A stretch of DNA of 64,000 bases, taken from NCBI RefSeq assembly GCF_003234965.1, contig NZ_QKVK01000005.1, positions 186,001 through 250,000 of the forward strand, read 5' to 3'. The notes under the pieces are model-generated. The model did no database searches. It was given only the letters and a program-made list of their open reading frames with translations, and was not told where the DNA came from. The position numbers and the translations under genes are program-made. Below, one piece after another: positions 17,225 to 26,296 of this stretch (within the stretch, counting starts at the first letter, position 1; each line of letters starts with the position of its first letter). The DNA comes from Aestuariivirga litoralis. GTDB taxonomy: Bacteria > Pseudomonadota > Alphaproteobacteria > Rhizobiales > Aestuariivirgaceae.

Positions 17225-18714
17225 CAGAATCTCGGAATATCCGCGAAGGGGAGTGTTCCGCCCTTCACATGCATGCGGCCCAGCTCGGCGCAGCGGTGCA
17301 GCGTGGGGAAGACCTTGCCGGGGTTGAGCAGCCCCTTGTCGTCGAAGGCGCATTTGACGCGCATCTGCTGCGCGAGGTCTCCCTCCGAGAACATCTCCGG
17401 CATCAGGTCGCGCTTCTCGATGCCCACGCCATGCTCGCCCGTCAGCACGCCGCCCACCTTCACGCAGAGGCGCAGGATGTCGGCGCCGAATTTTTCCGCG
17501 CGGTCGAGCTCGTCAGGGTCATTGGCGTCGAACAGGATCAGCGGATGCAAATTGCCATCGCCCGCATGGAAGACATTGGCCACGCGCAGCCGGTGCAGGC
17601 GTGACAGCTCCGCCATGCCCTGCAGCACCTCCGGCAGGCGCTTCCTCGGAATGGTGCCATCCATGCAGATGTAGTCGGGCGAGATGCGCCCCACCGCGGG
17701 GAAGGCCGCCTTGCGGCCTGCCCAGAACAGCAGGCGCTCTTCCTCCGAGGTCGAGATGCGCAGCGTCGTCGAATTGTTGGCGCGCGCGATTTCGGAGACG
17801 CGCTCGATCAGGTGGTCGACCTCCACCTGCGGTCCGTCGAGCTCGACGATCAGCAGCGCCTCGACGTCGAGCGGATAGTCGGCATGGACGAAGTCCTCCG
17901 CAGCATGGATGGCGGGGCGGTCCATCATCTCCATGCCGCCGGGGATGATACCGGCGGAGATGACGTCAGCCACGCACTGGCCCGCGTCCTCGGATGTCGG
18001 GAAGCCCACCAGCACGGCGCGCGCCGTCTCGGGCTTCTGCAGGATGCGCACGGTCACTTCGGTCACGACGCCGAGCAGGCCTTCGGACCCCGTCATCACG
18101 CCCAGCAGGTCATAGCCTTCCGAGTCGAGATGCTTGCCACCCAACCGGATCACCTCGCCCGTCACCAGCACCATCTCCAGCCCCAACACGTTGTTGGCGG
18201 TGAGGCCGTATTTGAGGCAGTGCACGCCGCCCGAATTTTCCGCCACGTTGCCGCCGATGGTGCAGGCGATCTGGGAGGAGGGGTCGGGCGCGTAATAGAA
18301 GCCCTTGTGCTCCACGGCCTTGGTGATGGCGAGGTTGGTGACGCCGGGCTGCACCACCGCACAGCGGTTGGCATAGTCGACCTCCAGCACCCGGTTGAAC
18401 TTGGCCATGCCGAGCAGGATACCGTCGGCCAGCGGCAGCGCCCCGCCCGAGAGCGAGGTGCCCGCGCCCCTTGGCACCACCTTGATGCCATTCTCGTGGG
18501 CATATTCCAGCACGGCGGCGACCTGCGCGGTGGTTTCCGGCAGCACCACCACCAGCGGCATCTGGCGGTAGGCGGTGAGCCCATCGGTCTCGAAGGCCCG
18601 CATTTCCACGGGCGCCTCGATCACGCCCTCGCCCGGCACGATGCGGCGCAGCGCCGCAGCGATGGCCGAGCGGCGCCGGATCGTGTCCTCGTCAGGGACG
18701 GGCATTGTGAGCAT
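17224..18714 (-). CDS. glcD: glycolate oxidase subunit GlcD (FAD-linked)
   Basis: A 496-residue FAD-linked oxidase of the GlcD/D-lactate dehydrogenase type. The FAD domain has VVPRGAGTSLSGGALP and DPSSQIACTIGGNVAENSGG, and the C-terminal FAD-oxidase domain has HAGDGNLHPLI and LTGEHGVGIEKR, which supply substrate and metal ligands. It oxidises glycolate (possibly D-lactate) at the cytoplasmic face of the membrane. I start it at ATG 18714 (MLTMPVPDED); ATG 18705 is possible and neither has a strong ribosome site. First gene of the operon, divergent from the cytochrome c gene. Confidence 0.95.
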   Translation of the reverse strand: MLTMPVPDEDTIRRRSAIAAALRRIVPGEGVIEAPVEMRAFETDGLTAYRQMPLVVVLPETTAQVAAVLEYAHENGIKVVPRGAGTSLSGGALPLADGILLGMAKFNRVLEVDYANRCAVVQPGVTNLAITKAVEHKGFYYAPDPSSQIACTIGGNVAENSGGVHCLKYGLTANNVLGLEMVLVTGEVIRLGGKHLDSEGYDLLGVMTGSEGLLGVVTEVTVRILQKPETARAVLVGFPTSEDAGQCVADVISAGIIPGGMEMMDRPAIHAAEDFVHADYPLDVEALLIVELDGPQVEVDHLIERVSEIARANNSTTLRISTSEEERLLFWAGRKAAFPAVGRISPDYICMDGTIPRKRLPEVLQGMAELSRLHRLRVANVFHAGDGNLHPLILFDANDPDELDRAEKFGADILRLCVKVGGVLTGEHGVGIEKRDLMPEMFSEGDLAQQMRVKCAFDDKGLLNPGKVFPTLHRCAELGRMHVKGGTLPFADIPRF

Positions 18715-18805
18715 GCGTGATCTTTTCGTGAATTGCAGCGTTAAAGGCAGGGGAATTAAACCGCGTCCGACCGCCAATGCAACGAAAGATCAATGGAGTG
18801 AAGCC

Positions 18806-19186
18806 ATGACCCGACTGACGATCACGCTCGTGTCGCTGCTGGTGCTGCCCGCCGCCGCACTCGCCCAGGATGCAGGCGATGCCGCCAAGGGCGAGAAGGT
18901 CTTTGCCCAGTGCAAGGCCTGCCACGACGTCGAGAAGGGCGTCAACAAGATCGGGCCAACGCTCAAGGGCGTGATCGGCCGCACCGTCGCCTCCGTGCCG
19001 GACTACAAGTATTCCACCGCCATGCTGGACTTCGCCAAGACCCACCCGGCCTGGACGGACGAGCTCTTCCTCACCTACATCGAGAACCCCAAGAAGGAGG
19101 TTCCCGGCACCAAGATGGCCTATGCCGGCCTGAAGAAGCCGGAAGACCGGGCCAATCTGCTCGCCTATCTCAAGACCAGGCAGTGA
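18806..19186 (+). CDS. periplasmic class I cytochrome c (c2-like)
   Basis: A 126-residue protein with a Sec signal peptide (cleavage after AALA, about residue 20), the haem motif CKACH at 36-40, and the Met ligand in GTKMAYAGL near residue 103. The NKIGPTLKGVIGR segment after the haem and the PGTKMAY loop place it with cytochrome c2/c550 small soluble carriers. GGAGTGA precedes the ATG. It lies between the divergent glcDEF operon and lutABC, so it could serve as an electron carrier in 2-hydroxy-acid respiration; that is inference from position. Confidence 0.93.
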   Translation: MTRLTITLVSLLVLPAAALAQDAGDAAKGEKVFAQCKACHDVEKGVNKIGPTLKGVIGRTVASVPDYKYSTAMLDFAKTHPAWTDELFLTYIENPKKEVPGTKMAYAGLKKPEDRANLLAYLKTRQ

Positions 19187-19254
19187 CCTCATGGAGCCTT
19201 GCGGGCGCGCACGGGGGCTGGCAAAACCTCCCCCCGTGATTGCCCCGAGGTTCC

Positions 19255-20019
19255 ATGCCTGAAACATCCCCGCGCGTCGGCCTGTTCGTCACCTGCCTTG
19301 TCGACATGTTCCGCCCCTCCATCGGCTTTGCGACGGTGAAGCTGCTGGAGGATGCCGGCTGCACCGTCGAGGTGCCGGAACTCCAGACCTGCTGCGGCCA
19401 GCCCGCCTACAATTCCGGCGACCAGGCGGATGCCCGGGCGCTGGCGCTGAACGTCATCGAGGCCTTCAAGGGCTTCGACTATGTGGTCGTGCCGTCGGGC
19501 TCCTGCGGCGGCATGATCGTGAAGCATTACCCGGAATTCTTCGAGCCGGGCTCCACCGAGCATGACGAGGCGCTCGACCTCGCGCGCCGCACCCATGAGA
19601 TCACCTCCTTCCTCACGCGCGTCATGAAGGTGGAGAAGGTCGAGGCCCAGTTCCCGGCGCGCGCCACCTATCACGACTCCTGCTCAGGGCTCCGCGAACT
19701 CGGCATCCGCAACGAACCCAGGAAGCTCCTCGCCAGCGTCGAGGGCGTGAGCCTCCGCGAGATGACGGACGCCGAGGTGTGCTGCGGCTTCGGCGGCACC
19801 TTCTGCGTCAAGTATCCCGGCATCTCCGACAAGATGCTGGAGAAGAAGCTTCGCCATATCGAGGCGACGGGGGCCGACACGCTGATCGCCGGCGACCTGG
19901 GCTGCCTGATGAACATGGCCGGCAAGCTGAAGCGACAGGGCTCCGCCATCAAGGTGCGCCACGTGGCCGAGGTGCTGGCCGGTGATTACGAAACCCCGCC
20001 CATTGCGGAGGCCGAGTGA
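19255..20019 (+). CDS. lutA: lactate utilisation protein LutA (Fe-S, CCG domains)
   Basis: A 254-residue protein with two cysteine-rich CCG domains: LQTCCGQPAYNSG near 46 and AEVCCGFGGTFCVKYP near 178, plus VPSGSCGGM. LutA with LutB and LutC forms the Fe-S L-lactate oxidising complex that makes pyruvate. The ATG at 19255 follows CGAGG. The stop overlaps the lutB start (TGATG), so the operon is coupled. Confidence 0.94.
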   Translation: MPETSPRVGLFVTCLVDMFRPSIGFATVKLLEDAGCTVEVPELQTCCGQPAYNSGDQADARALALNVIEAFKGFDYVVVPSGSCGGMIVKHYPEFFEPGSTEHDEALDLARRTHEITSFLTRVMKVEKVEAQFPARATYHDSCSGLRELGIRNEPRKLLASVEGVSLREMTDAEVCCGFGGTFCVKYPGISDKMLEKKLRHIEATGADTLIAGDLGCLMNMAGKLKRQGSAIKVRHVAEVLAGDYETPPIAEAE

Positions 20020-21437
20020 TGACGGAAATGTCCACCACCGCGTTCAAGGACAACGTCACCCGTGCGCTGGCCGACGACAAGCTGCAATTCGCCATGACGG
20101 AGACGGGCCCGCGCTTCATCGCCAAGCGCACCAAGGCCCGCGAGGCGCTGCCTGAGTTCGATCAGCTGCGTGACCAGGCGCGCGACATCAAGGACCATGT
20201 GCTCGACCACCTCGACATCTACCTCGAGACCTACGAGGCCAAGGTGAAGGAGGCGGGCGGCCACGTGCACTGGGCGGAAACGCCGGACGAGGCCCGTGCC
20301 GCGGTTCTGGAGATCTGCCGCAAGGCCAATGCGAAGATGGTCACCAAGGGCAAGTCGATGATCTCGGAAGAGATCGACCTCAACAAGCATCTTGAGGAAA
20401 ACGGCATCACCCCGGTCGAGACCGACCTCGGCGAATACATCATCCAGCTCAGGAACGAGCGGCCCTCGCACATCATCGCCCCTGCCGTGCACCTGACACG
20501 CGACCAGGTGGAGGCGGATTTCCGCCGCGTCCACACCCATCTCGACCCGAAGCGCGATCTCACCGAAATCCCGGCGCTGGTGGAAGAAGCCCGCGCCGTG
20601 CTGCGGCAGAAATATCTGAACGCGGATGTGGGCATCACCGGCGCCAATTTCCTCATCGCCGAAACCGGCACCTCGATCATCGTCACCAACGAGGGCAATG
20701 GCGACCTGACGCAGTCACTGCCGAAGGTGCACATCGTGCTCGCCTCGATCGAGAAGCTGGTGCCGACGCTGGAGGACGCAACCACCATCCTGCGCGTGCT
20801 GGCACGTTCCGCCACGGGCCAGGACTTCTCCAACTACACCACCTTCTCGACCGGCGGCCGCCGCCCGGGCGACCCGGATGGCCCCGTCGAATACCACGTC
20901 ATCCTGCTCGACAACGGCCGCACCTCGGTGCTCGGCACAGAGTTCCAGGACATGCTGCGCTGCATCCGCTGCGGTGCCTGCCTCAACCACTGCCCGGTCT
21001 ACAATGCGGTGGGCGGCCACGCCTATGGCTGGGTCTATCCGGGCCCCATCGGCTCGGTGGTCACACCTGCCCTCGTCGGCATCGAGAACGCGCGGCACCT
21101 TCCCAATGCATCGACCTTCTGCGGCCGCTGCGAGGAAGTCTGCCCGATGCGCATCCCCATCCCCAAGATGCTGCGCCACTGGCGCGAGAAGGAGTTCGAG
21201 CGCCACCTGCAACCCACGAGCCAGCGCTGGGGCCTCGGCCTCTGGGCCTTCATGGCGAAGCGCCCGCGCCTCTACCGCAAGGCAACCGCCATTGCCGCGC
21301 GCGTGCTGTCGAACCAGGCGGTGGGCAAGGGCCGCCTGAAGAAGGTGCCGCTCGCCTCGGGCTGGACCGCGTTCCGCGATTTGCCCGCGCCGCAGGGCAA
21401 GACCTTCCACCAGTTGTGGAAGGAGCGCCGCCCATGA
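20019..21437 (+). CDS. lutB: lactate utilisation protein LutB (Fe-S)
   Basis: A 472-residue iron-sulphur protein. The N-terminal LUD domain (about 70-295, with TGANFLIAETGTSIIVTNEG) is followed by two 4Fe-4S motifs, CIRCGACLNHCPVY near 306 and CGRCEEVCPMRIP near 357, then a basic C-terminal tail ending FHQLWKERRP. It is the electron-transfer core of the LutABC L-lactate oxidation complex. It starts at ATG 20019 within the lutA stop and its stop overlaps the start of lutC (ATGA). Confidence 0.95.
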   Translation: MTEMSTTAFKDNVTRALADDKLQFAMTETGPRFIAKRTKAREALPEFDQLRDQARDIKDHVLDHLDIYLETYEAKVKEAGGHVHWAETPDEARAAVLEICRKANAKMVTKGKSMISEEIDLNKHLEENGITPVETDLGEYIIQLRNERPSHIIAPAVHLTRDQVEADFRRVHTHLDPKRDLTEIPALVEEARAVLRQKYLNADVGITGANFLIAETGTSIIVTNEGNGDLTQSLPKVHIVLASIEKLVPTLEDATTILRVLARSATGQDFSNYTTFSTGGRRPGDPDGPVEYHVILLDNGRTSVLGTEFQDMLRCIRCGACLNHCPVYNAVGGHAYGWVYPGPIGSVVTPALVGIENARHLPNASTFCGRCEEVCPMRIPIPKMLRHWREKEFERHLQPTSQRWGLGLWAFMAKRPRLYRKATAIAARVLSNQAVGKGRLKKVPLASGWTAFRDLPAPQGKTFHQLWKERRP

Positions 21438-22102
21438 GTGCGCGCGAGATGATCCTGGGCCGCGTGCGCGCCCGCATTCCCCGCGGGCCCGAAGGTGCGC
21501 GCCGCGAGGCGGTGGAGCGTCGCCTTGCCGAGCATCCGCGCAACCTGATCCCGCAGCGCGGGCAGGGCGACATCGAGCACCGCATCCGCGTCTTCACCGA
21601 GATGATGCTCGCCGTGGGCGGCACGGTGGAGGTGATCGACGACATCAACGAGGTGCCGCACCACGTGGCGGTCTACCTGCGTGACGGCAACCTGCCCGCC
21701 CGCGTGCGGCGCGGCGCGGACCCGCTGCTGGCCAGGCTCCCCTGGCACCGTGGCGGCACGCTCGAGGTGGTGGAGGGCCCGGCGGTCGACGAGGACCGCG
21801 CCTCGGTCACCCATGCCTTCGCGGGCATCGCCGAATCCGGCACCATCGTGCAGATCTCGGGCGCGGACAACCCCACGACGCTGAACTTCCTGCCGGAGGC
21901 CCATATCGTGGTGCTCGAATCCGCCGCCCTTTTCGCCAGTTACGAAGAGGCGTGGACGAAGTTGCGCAGCCTGATGGGCGAGGGCATCATGCCGCGCACG
22001 GTGAACATGATCTCGGGTCCCTCCCGCACCGCCGACATCGAGCAAACCATCGTGAGGCCCGCCCATGGCCCGAAGAACATGCACGTCATCATCGTCCGCT
22101 AG
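21434..22102 (+). CDS. lutC: lactate utilisation protein LutC
   Basis: A 222-residue LUD-domain protein, ending with ISGPSRTADIEQTIVRPAHGPKNMHVIIV, the typical LutC C-terminus, and containing GIAESGTIVQISGADNPTTLNFLPEAH. It completes the LutABC complex. The start ATG overlaps the lutB stop. Its last 38 bases overlap in another frame with the signal-peptide gene at 22065. Confidence 0.94.
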   Translation: MSAREMILGRVRARIPRGPEGARREAVERRLAEHPRNLIPQRGQGDIEHRIRVFTEMMLAVGGTVEVIDDINEVPHHVAVYLRDGNLPARVRRGADPLLARLPWHRGGTLEVVEGPAVDEDRASVTHAFAGIAESGTIVQISGADNPTTLNFLPEAHIVVLESAALFASYEEAWTKLRSLMGEGIMPRTVNMISGPSRTADIEQTIVRPAHGPKNMHVIIVR

Positions 22103-22583
22103 CCTGCTCTTTGTGCTCCTGTCGTCCGGCGCAGCCCTTGCCTGCGCCGATGACGAGGCAACCCTGTTCTCATGCCTCGCGAAGGACCAGTCCCACACCA
22201 TCCAACTCTGCGCCGTAAGGGATGATGCGGCGGGCGGCTTCCAGTCGCTGCAATATCGCTATGGGACGGCAGAGAAGACCGAACTCACCTTTCCCGAGAA
22301 CCGCAACGAGGGCAGGGCGGCCATGTCCTTCGCCCATGCCTTCGATGGCGACAGTTATGTCTGGTCGCTGCGCTTTGCCAATGAGGGCTACACCTACCGC
22401 CTCTTCGGCATGGGCAATGACGCGGGCGTCGAGGTCTGGCGCAAGAAGAAGCGGCTGGCGCAGGTAATGTGCGGCGAGCGGCCCTATGCCATTGCGGCGG
22501 ATATCCGGAAGGCCGCGGGCTGCGACCTCAACAATCCCTTCGGGAAGGACGGCTGCGGCGAGGTTCCCCCGCAGCGCAAGTGA
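22065..22583 (+). CDS. secreted hypothetical protein overlapping lutC
   Basis: A 172-residue protein with an N-terminal signal peptide (MARRTCTSSSSASLLFVLLS, cleavage near ALA-CADD) and four or more Cys in the mature part (FSC, LCA, VMCG, GCDL, GCGEV). The mature sequence is mixed alpha/beta with aromatic residues and no family I recognise. The ATG lies 38 bases inside the end of lutC, so translation is probably coupled to the lactate operon. Periplasmic location is inferred from the signal peptide. Confidence 0.75.
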   Translation: MARRTCTSSSSASLLFVLLSSGAALACADDEATLFSCLAKDQSHTIQLCAVRDDAAGGFQSLQYRYGTAEKTELTFPENRNEGRAAMSFAHAFDGDSYVWSLRFANEGYTYRLFGMGNDAGVEVWRKKKRLAQVMCGERPYAIAADIRKAAGCDLNNPFGKDGCGEVPPQRK

Positions 22584-22651
22584 GCTTTTGACTCGCAGCG
22601 GATTCGACGGCATTTTGCCGCGATCGTCATACAAATGGGATGGGACGTCAG

Positions 22652-23497
22652 ATGAAGCTGCTGCGTTACGGTGCGAAGGGCAAGGAGAAGCCGGGCCTGC
22701 TGGACAGCGAGGGGCGGCTCCGCGACCTCTCTTCGGTGATCCCGGACATCACCGGCGAGACGATCAGCCCCAAGGGCCTCGCGCGGCTCAGGAAGATCAA
22801 GCCGGAATCGCTCCCCCTGGTGCGCGGCAAGCCGAGGATCGGTGCCTGCATCGCCAACCCGCAGAAGTTCATCGCCATCGGCCTCAACTATTCCGACCAC
22901 GCGGCCGAGTCGGGCCTCCAGGTTCCGAAGGAGCCGGTGGTCTTCACCAAGCAGGTAAGCTGCCTGTCGGGTCCCTTCGACGACGTGACGCTGCCCCCTA
23001 AGTCCAAGAAGTCGGACTGGGAGGTGGAGCTCGGCGTCATCATCGGCACCAGGGCCAAGAACATCAAGAAGGCCGACGCGCTGAAGCATGTCGCCGGCTA
23101 CTGCACCATCAACGACCTCTCCGAGCGCGAATTCCAGGCAGAGCGCTCCGGCCAGTGGACCAAGGGCAAGTCCTACGACACCTTCGGGCCCGTAGGCCCC
23201 TGGCTCGTCACCGCGGACGAGGTCAAGGACCCGCAGAAGCTGCACATGTGGCTGGAACTCAACGGCAAGCGCGTGCAGAACGGCTCCACCTCCACCATGG
23301 TCTTCGGGGTCGCGCACATCGTGGCCTATCTCTCGGAGTTCTTCACCCTCATGCCGGGCGACATCATCACCACCGGCACGCCCCCGGGCGTCGGCATGGG
23401 CATGAAGCCGCAGCGCTTCCTGAAGCCGGGCGACGTGATGCGGCTGGGCATCGAGGGCCTGGGCGAGCAGGGCCAGAAGGTGGTGCGGGACAAATAG
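22652..23497 (+). CDS. fumarylacetoacetate hydrolase (FAH) family enzyme
   Basis: A 281-residue protein. The N-terminal flexible region (GAKGKEKPGLLDSEG) and the FAH catalytic fold are clear: FIAIGLNYSDHAAE, DWEVELGVIIG with the metal-binding acidic residues, ERSGQWTKGKSYDTFGPVGPWL, and DIITTGTPPGVGMG. Members include ureidoglycolate lyase-like enzymes, oxaloacetate decarboxylases and 2-keto-acid hydratases, so the exact substrate is open. ATG 22652 is chosen; ATG 22640 is possible. It is followed by a strong terminator. Confidence 0.88.
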   Translation: MKLLRYGAKGKEKPGLLDSEGRLRDLSSVIPDITGETISPKGLARLRKIKPESLPLVRGKPRIGACIANPQKFIAIGLNYSDHAAESGLQVPKEPVVFTKQVSCLSGPFDDVTLPPKSKKSDWEVELGVIIGTRAKNIKKADALKHVAGYCTINDLSEREFQAERSGQWTKGKSYDTFGPVGPWLVTADEVKDPQKLHMWLELNGKRVQNGSTSTMVFGVAHIVAYLSEFFTLMPGDIITTGTPPGVGMGMKPQRFLKPGDVMRLGIEGLGEQGQKVVRDK

Positions 23498-23534
23498 GTC
23501 CTTCCGGGCCTCCCCGCCTTCCCACACCATCATC

Positions 23535-23564
23535 ATGGCCGGGCGCGTCCCGGCCATCTTTTTT
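23535..23564 (+). terminator. rho-independent terminator of the FAH gene
   Basis: ATGGCCGGG at 23535-23543 pairs with CCCGGCCAT at 23549-23557 across a five-base loop and is followed by CTTTTTT. The stem is perfect. It lies 38 bases after the FAH stop. Confidence 0.93.
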
Positions 23565-23580
23565 GGCGGCCGTGCAAAGG

Positions 23581-23603
23581 ATGCCCGGGACCCGCCCGGG
23601 CAT
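23581..23603. repeat. short palindromic repeat (REP-like)
   Basis: ATGCCCGGG at 23581-23589 is an inverted repeat of CCCGGGCAT at 23595-23603 with a five-base loop and no T run. It echoes the stem of the terminator 25 bases earlier and resembles the GC-rich palindromic intergenic elements common in Hyphomicrobiales. Confidence 0.55.
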
Positions 23604-23690
23604 GATGAGGTGGGGGAGCCGTGGCCCGTGATGGCCGGGCATGGGCGCCCCCGCCGCATGGCGGTTGCCCCCCGTCCCCCGTTCCTCTAG

Positions 23691-23714
23691 AACCCGGCGC
23701 ATTCAAGCCGGGTT
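23691..23714 (+). promoter_or_regulatory. hairpin immediately before the hisS start codon
   Basis: AACCCGGC at 23691-23698 pairs perfectly with GCCGGGTT at 23707-23714 over an eight-base loop. The stem ends six bases before the ATG of hisS and covers the place where a ribosome site would be; no Shine-Dalgarno sequence is visible. It could control translation initiation. Confidence 0.4.
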
Positions 23715-23720
23715 GCCCAC

Positions 23721-25157
23721 ATGACCAAAGAAAACCGCCCGAAGGCGCGCGTCGCCAAGGGGTTCCGTGACATTGCCGCCGAGGAAATCCGCGGCACCCG
23801 CCAGATGCTGGCGACGATCCAGCGGGTCTACGAGGCCTATGGCTTCGAGCCGGTGGAGCAGCCCTTCATCGAATACACCGATGCGCTCGGCAAGTTCCTG
23901 CCCGACCAGGACCGGCCCAATGCCGGCGTCTTCTCCTTCCAGGACGATGACGATCAGTGGCTGTCGCTGCGCTATGACCTGACGGCACCGCTCGCCCGCT
24001 ACGTGGCCGAGAACAGCCAGAAGCTTCCCACCCCCTATCGCAGCTATCGCCAGGGCTGGGTCTTCCGCAACGAGAAGCCGGGCCCCGGGCGCTTCCGCCA
24101 GTTCATGCAGTTCGACGCCGACACGGTGGGCTCCGCCTCGCCGGTGGCCGATGCCGAAGTCTGCATGATGGCGGCGGACACGATGGAGGCGCTGGGCCTT
24201 CAGCGCGGCCAGTACGTGATGAAGTTCAACAGCCGCAAGCTGCTCGACGGCTTCACCGAGACCTTCGCGATCGGCGAGGAGGTGAAGCTCACCTGGCTCC
24301 GCGCGCTCGACAAGCTCGACCGTCTCGGAAAGGAGGGCGTTGCCCTTCTCCTCGGCGAGGGCCGCAAGGACGAGTCCGGCGATTTCACCAAGGGCGCGGG
24401 CCTCAACGCGAAGCAGATCGAGGCGAGCCTTGCCTTCGCCACCGCGACGGCACTCGACCCCGCCTTCGTCAGCGGCAGCAAGAACGGTGAGGACGGCCTG
24501 CGCGATCTCGAAGCCATGCAGGCGCTCTTCGCCGCCGCTGGCTATGGCGCGGACCGCATCCGCTATGACTCCTCCGTTGTCCGCGGCCTCGAATATTACA
24601 CCGGCCCCGTCTTCGAATGCGAACTCCTGATGGAGACGAAGGACGAGGACGGCCGCACCGTGCGCTTCGGTTCGGTCGGTGGCGGTGGCCGCTATGACGA
24701 TCTGGTGGCGCGCTTCACCGGCCAGCAGGTGCCGGCCACCGGCTTCTCAATCGGCGTGTCGCGCCTCTATTCGGCGCTGAAGCTGGTGGGCAAGGCGCAG
24801 GAGTCGGCCACACTCGCCCCCGTCGTCGTCCTCGTCATGGACAAGGACCGGCAGGGCGATTACTGGCGCATGGTGCAGGCGCTGCGCGCCGGCGGCGTGC
24901 GCGCCGAAATGTATGCGGGCACGGCCGGCATGAAGGCGCAGATGAAATATGCCGACAAGCGCGGCGCGCCTTTGGTCGTCATCCAGGGTGGTGACGAGAA
25001 GGCCAAGGGCGAAGTGCAGGTGAAGGACCTCCGTCTCGGTTCCGAGCTCGCCAGCAACATCGCATCCCGCGAGGAATATGCCTCCCAGCGCCTCGCCCAG
25101 TTCTCGGTGCCGGAGGCCGACCTCGTGGCCGCGGTGAAGAAGGCGCTGGCGCAGTAA
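23721..25157 (+). CDS. hisS: histidyl-tRNA synthetase (divergent alphaproteobacterial type)
   Basis: A 478-residue class II synthetase. Motif 1 region ([17 protein letters not shown]), motif 2 ([22 protein letters not shown]), the His A signature [17 protein letters not shown], and motif 3 ([10 protein letters not shown]) are present, with a C-terminal anticodon-binding domain from about 375. The longer insertions and sequence around these motifs mark the divergent form found in alphaproteobacteria, which reads a tRNA-His lacking G-1; that tRNA is at 13664-13740. It charges tRNA-His in the cytoplasm. The stop overlaps the hisZ start by one base (TAATG), linking translation to histidine synthesis. 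Confidence 0.96.
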   Translation: MTKENRPKARVAKGFRDIAAEEIRGTRQMLATIQRVYEAYGFEPVEQPFIEYTDALGKFLPDQDRPNAGVFSFQDDDDQWLSLRYDLTAPLARYVAENSQKLPTPYRSYRQGWVFRNEKPGPGRFRQFMQFDADTVGSASPVADAEVCMMAADTMEALGLQRGQYVMKFNSRKLLDGFTETFAIGEEVKLTWLRALDKLDRLGKEGVALLLGEGRKDESGDFTKGAGLNAKQIEASLAFATATALDPAFVSGSKNGEDGLRDLEAMQALFAAAGYGADRIRYDSSVVRGLEYYTGPVFECELLMETKDEDGRTVRFGSVGGGGRYDDLVARFTGQQVPATGFSIGVSRLYSALKLVGKAQESATLAPVVVLVMDKDRQGDYWRMVQALRAGGVRAEMYAGTAGMKAQMKYADKRGAPLVVIQGGDEKAKGEVQVKDLRLGSELASNIASREEYASQRLAQFSVPEADLVAAVKKALAQ

Positions 25158-26296
25158 TGGCCGGAAAGTCGAGCGCCGAGAGGTCGTCGCTGGAGCACCA
25201 GAACACGGCGCTGATGGCCGTGTTCGAACGCGCCGGCTTCGATCACGTGGCGCCCGACATCATCCAGCCCGCCGACATCTTCCTCGAACGCTCGGGCGAG
25301 GACATCCGTGCACGGACCTTCGTCTTCACCGACCCGTCGGGGGCGGAGATGTGCCTCCGCCCGGATCTCACCGTGCCCGCCTGCCGCTATCACCTGAGCC
25401 ATGCGGATAACCCCGCCGCCGAGCGTCGCTACTGCTATCTCGGCCCCGCCTTCCGCTTCCCCGACGAGCTGCTGAGTCCGCAGGAGTTCACACAAGCGGG
25501 CCTCGAATGGTTCGGCGCACCTGAGCCCATCGCGGCGGAAGCCCGCGTGCTGAAGCTCACCATCTCCGCCCTCGAGGCCGCGGGCCTGTCGCGCTACCGC
25601 GTCAGCTTCGGCGACTTGGGGCTGTTCTCGGCACTCCTCGAAGACACCGAGATGCCGGAGCGATGGCGCCAGCGCCTGCGCCATCATTTCTGGCGTCCGC
25701 ATGCCTTCCGCGAGCTGCTCGACAGCTTCTGCGCCGGTCGCGGCGCCCGCCGCACATCCATCTCGCCGCTGGTCGACCGCGTTGCCGCGGGCGATGCGCT
25801 GGCCATTGCCGAGGCCGAGATCGACGCGCGCAAGCTGCCGCTCGTCGGTGGCCGCGACGTGCCGGAGATCGCCGCGCGGCTGGCCAACAAGGCCGCCGAC
25901 CGGCAGGAGACACCGCTGGAGCGGAGCAAGGCCGACACGCTCAATGCCTATCTCGCGGTCGCGGGCGAGGCCTCTTCCATCGACGCGCAGTTTGCTGCGA
26001 TCGCCGGTGGCCCACGCTTCAAGGGCGCGCGCGATTACTACGCGAAGCGGCTCTTCGAGATGGAGGAGCTGGGTTTGAACCCGCGCCGCTTCCACTTCGC
26101 CGCGGGCTTCGGCCGCGAGCTCGAATACTACACGGGCTTCACCTTCCAGATCGAGGCGGATACGCCGCATGGCCCTGTCGCCGTGGCGGGCGGCGGGCGC
26201 TATGACAACCTGCTCTCCGACATGGGCTCCCCCGTCGCGGTGCCGGCCGTTGGCTGTGCCATCCACACCGATCGGCTGAAGGCGGTGCTGGCATGA
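25157..26296 (+). CDS. hisZ: ATP phosphoribosyltransferase regulatory subunit HisZ
   Basis: A 379-residue HisRS paralogue with the catalytic core but no anticodon-binding domain. It keeps [12 protein letters not shown] and a degenerate [16 protein letters not shown] in place of the synthetase signature, and ends soon after [20 protein letters not shown]. With short-form HisG it makes the first enzyme of histidine biosynthesis and gives histidine feedback control. Overlaps hisS by one base and hisG by four. Confidence 0.94.
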   Translation: MAGKSSAERSSLEHQNTALMAVFERAGFDHVAPDIIQPADIFLERSGEDIRARTFVFTDPSGAEMCLRPDLTVPACRYHLSHADNPAAERRYCYLGPAFRFPDELLSPQEFTQAGLEWFGAPEPIAAEARVLKLTISALEAAGLSRYRVSFGDLGLFSALLEDTEMPERWRQRLRHHFWRPHAFRELLDSFCAGRGARRTSISPLVDRVAAGDALAIAEAEIDARKLPLVGGRDVPEIAARLANKAADRQETPLERSKADTLNAYLAVAGEASSIDAQFAAIAGGPRFKGARDYYAKRLFEMEELGLNPRRFHFAAGFGRELEYYTGFTFQIEADTPHGPVAVAGGGRYDNLLSDMGSPVAVPAVGCAIHTDRLKAVLA

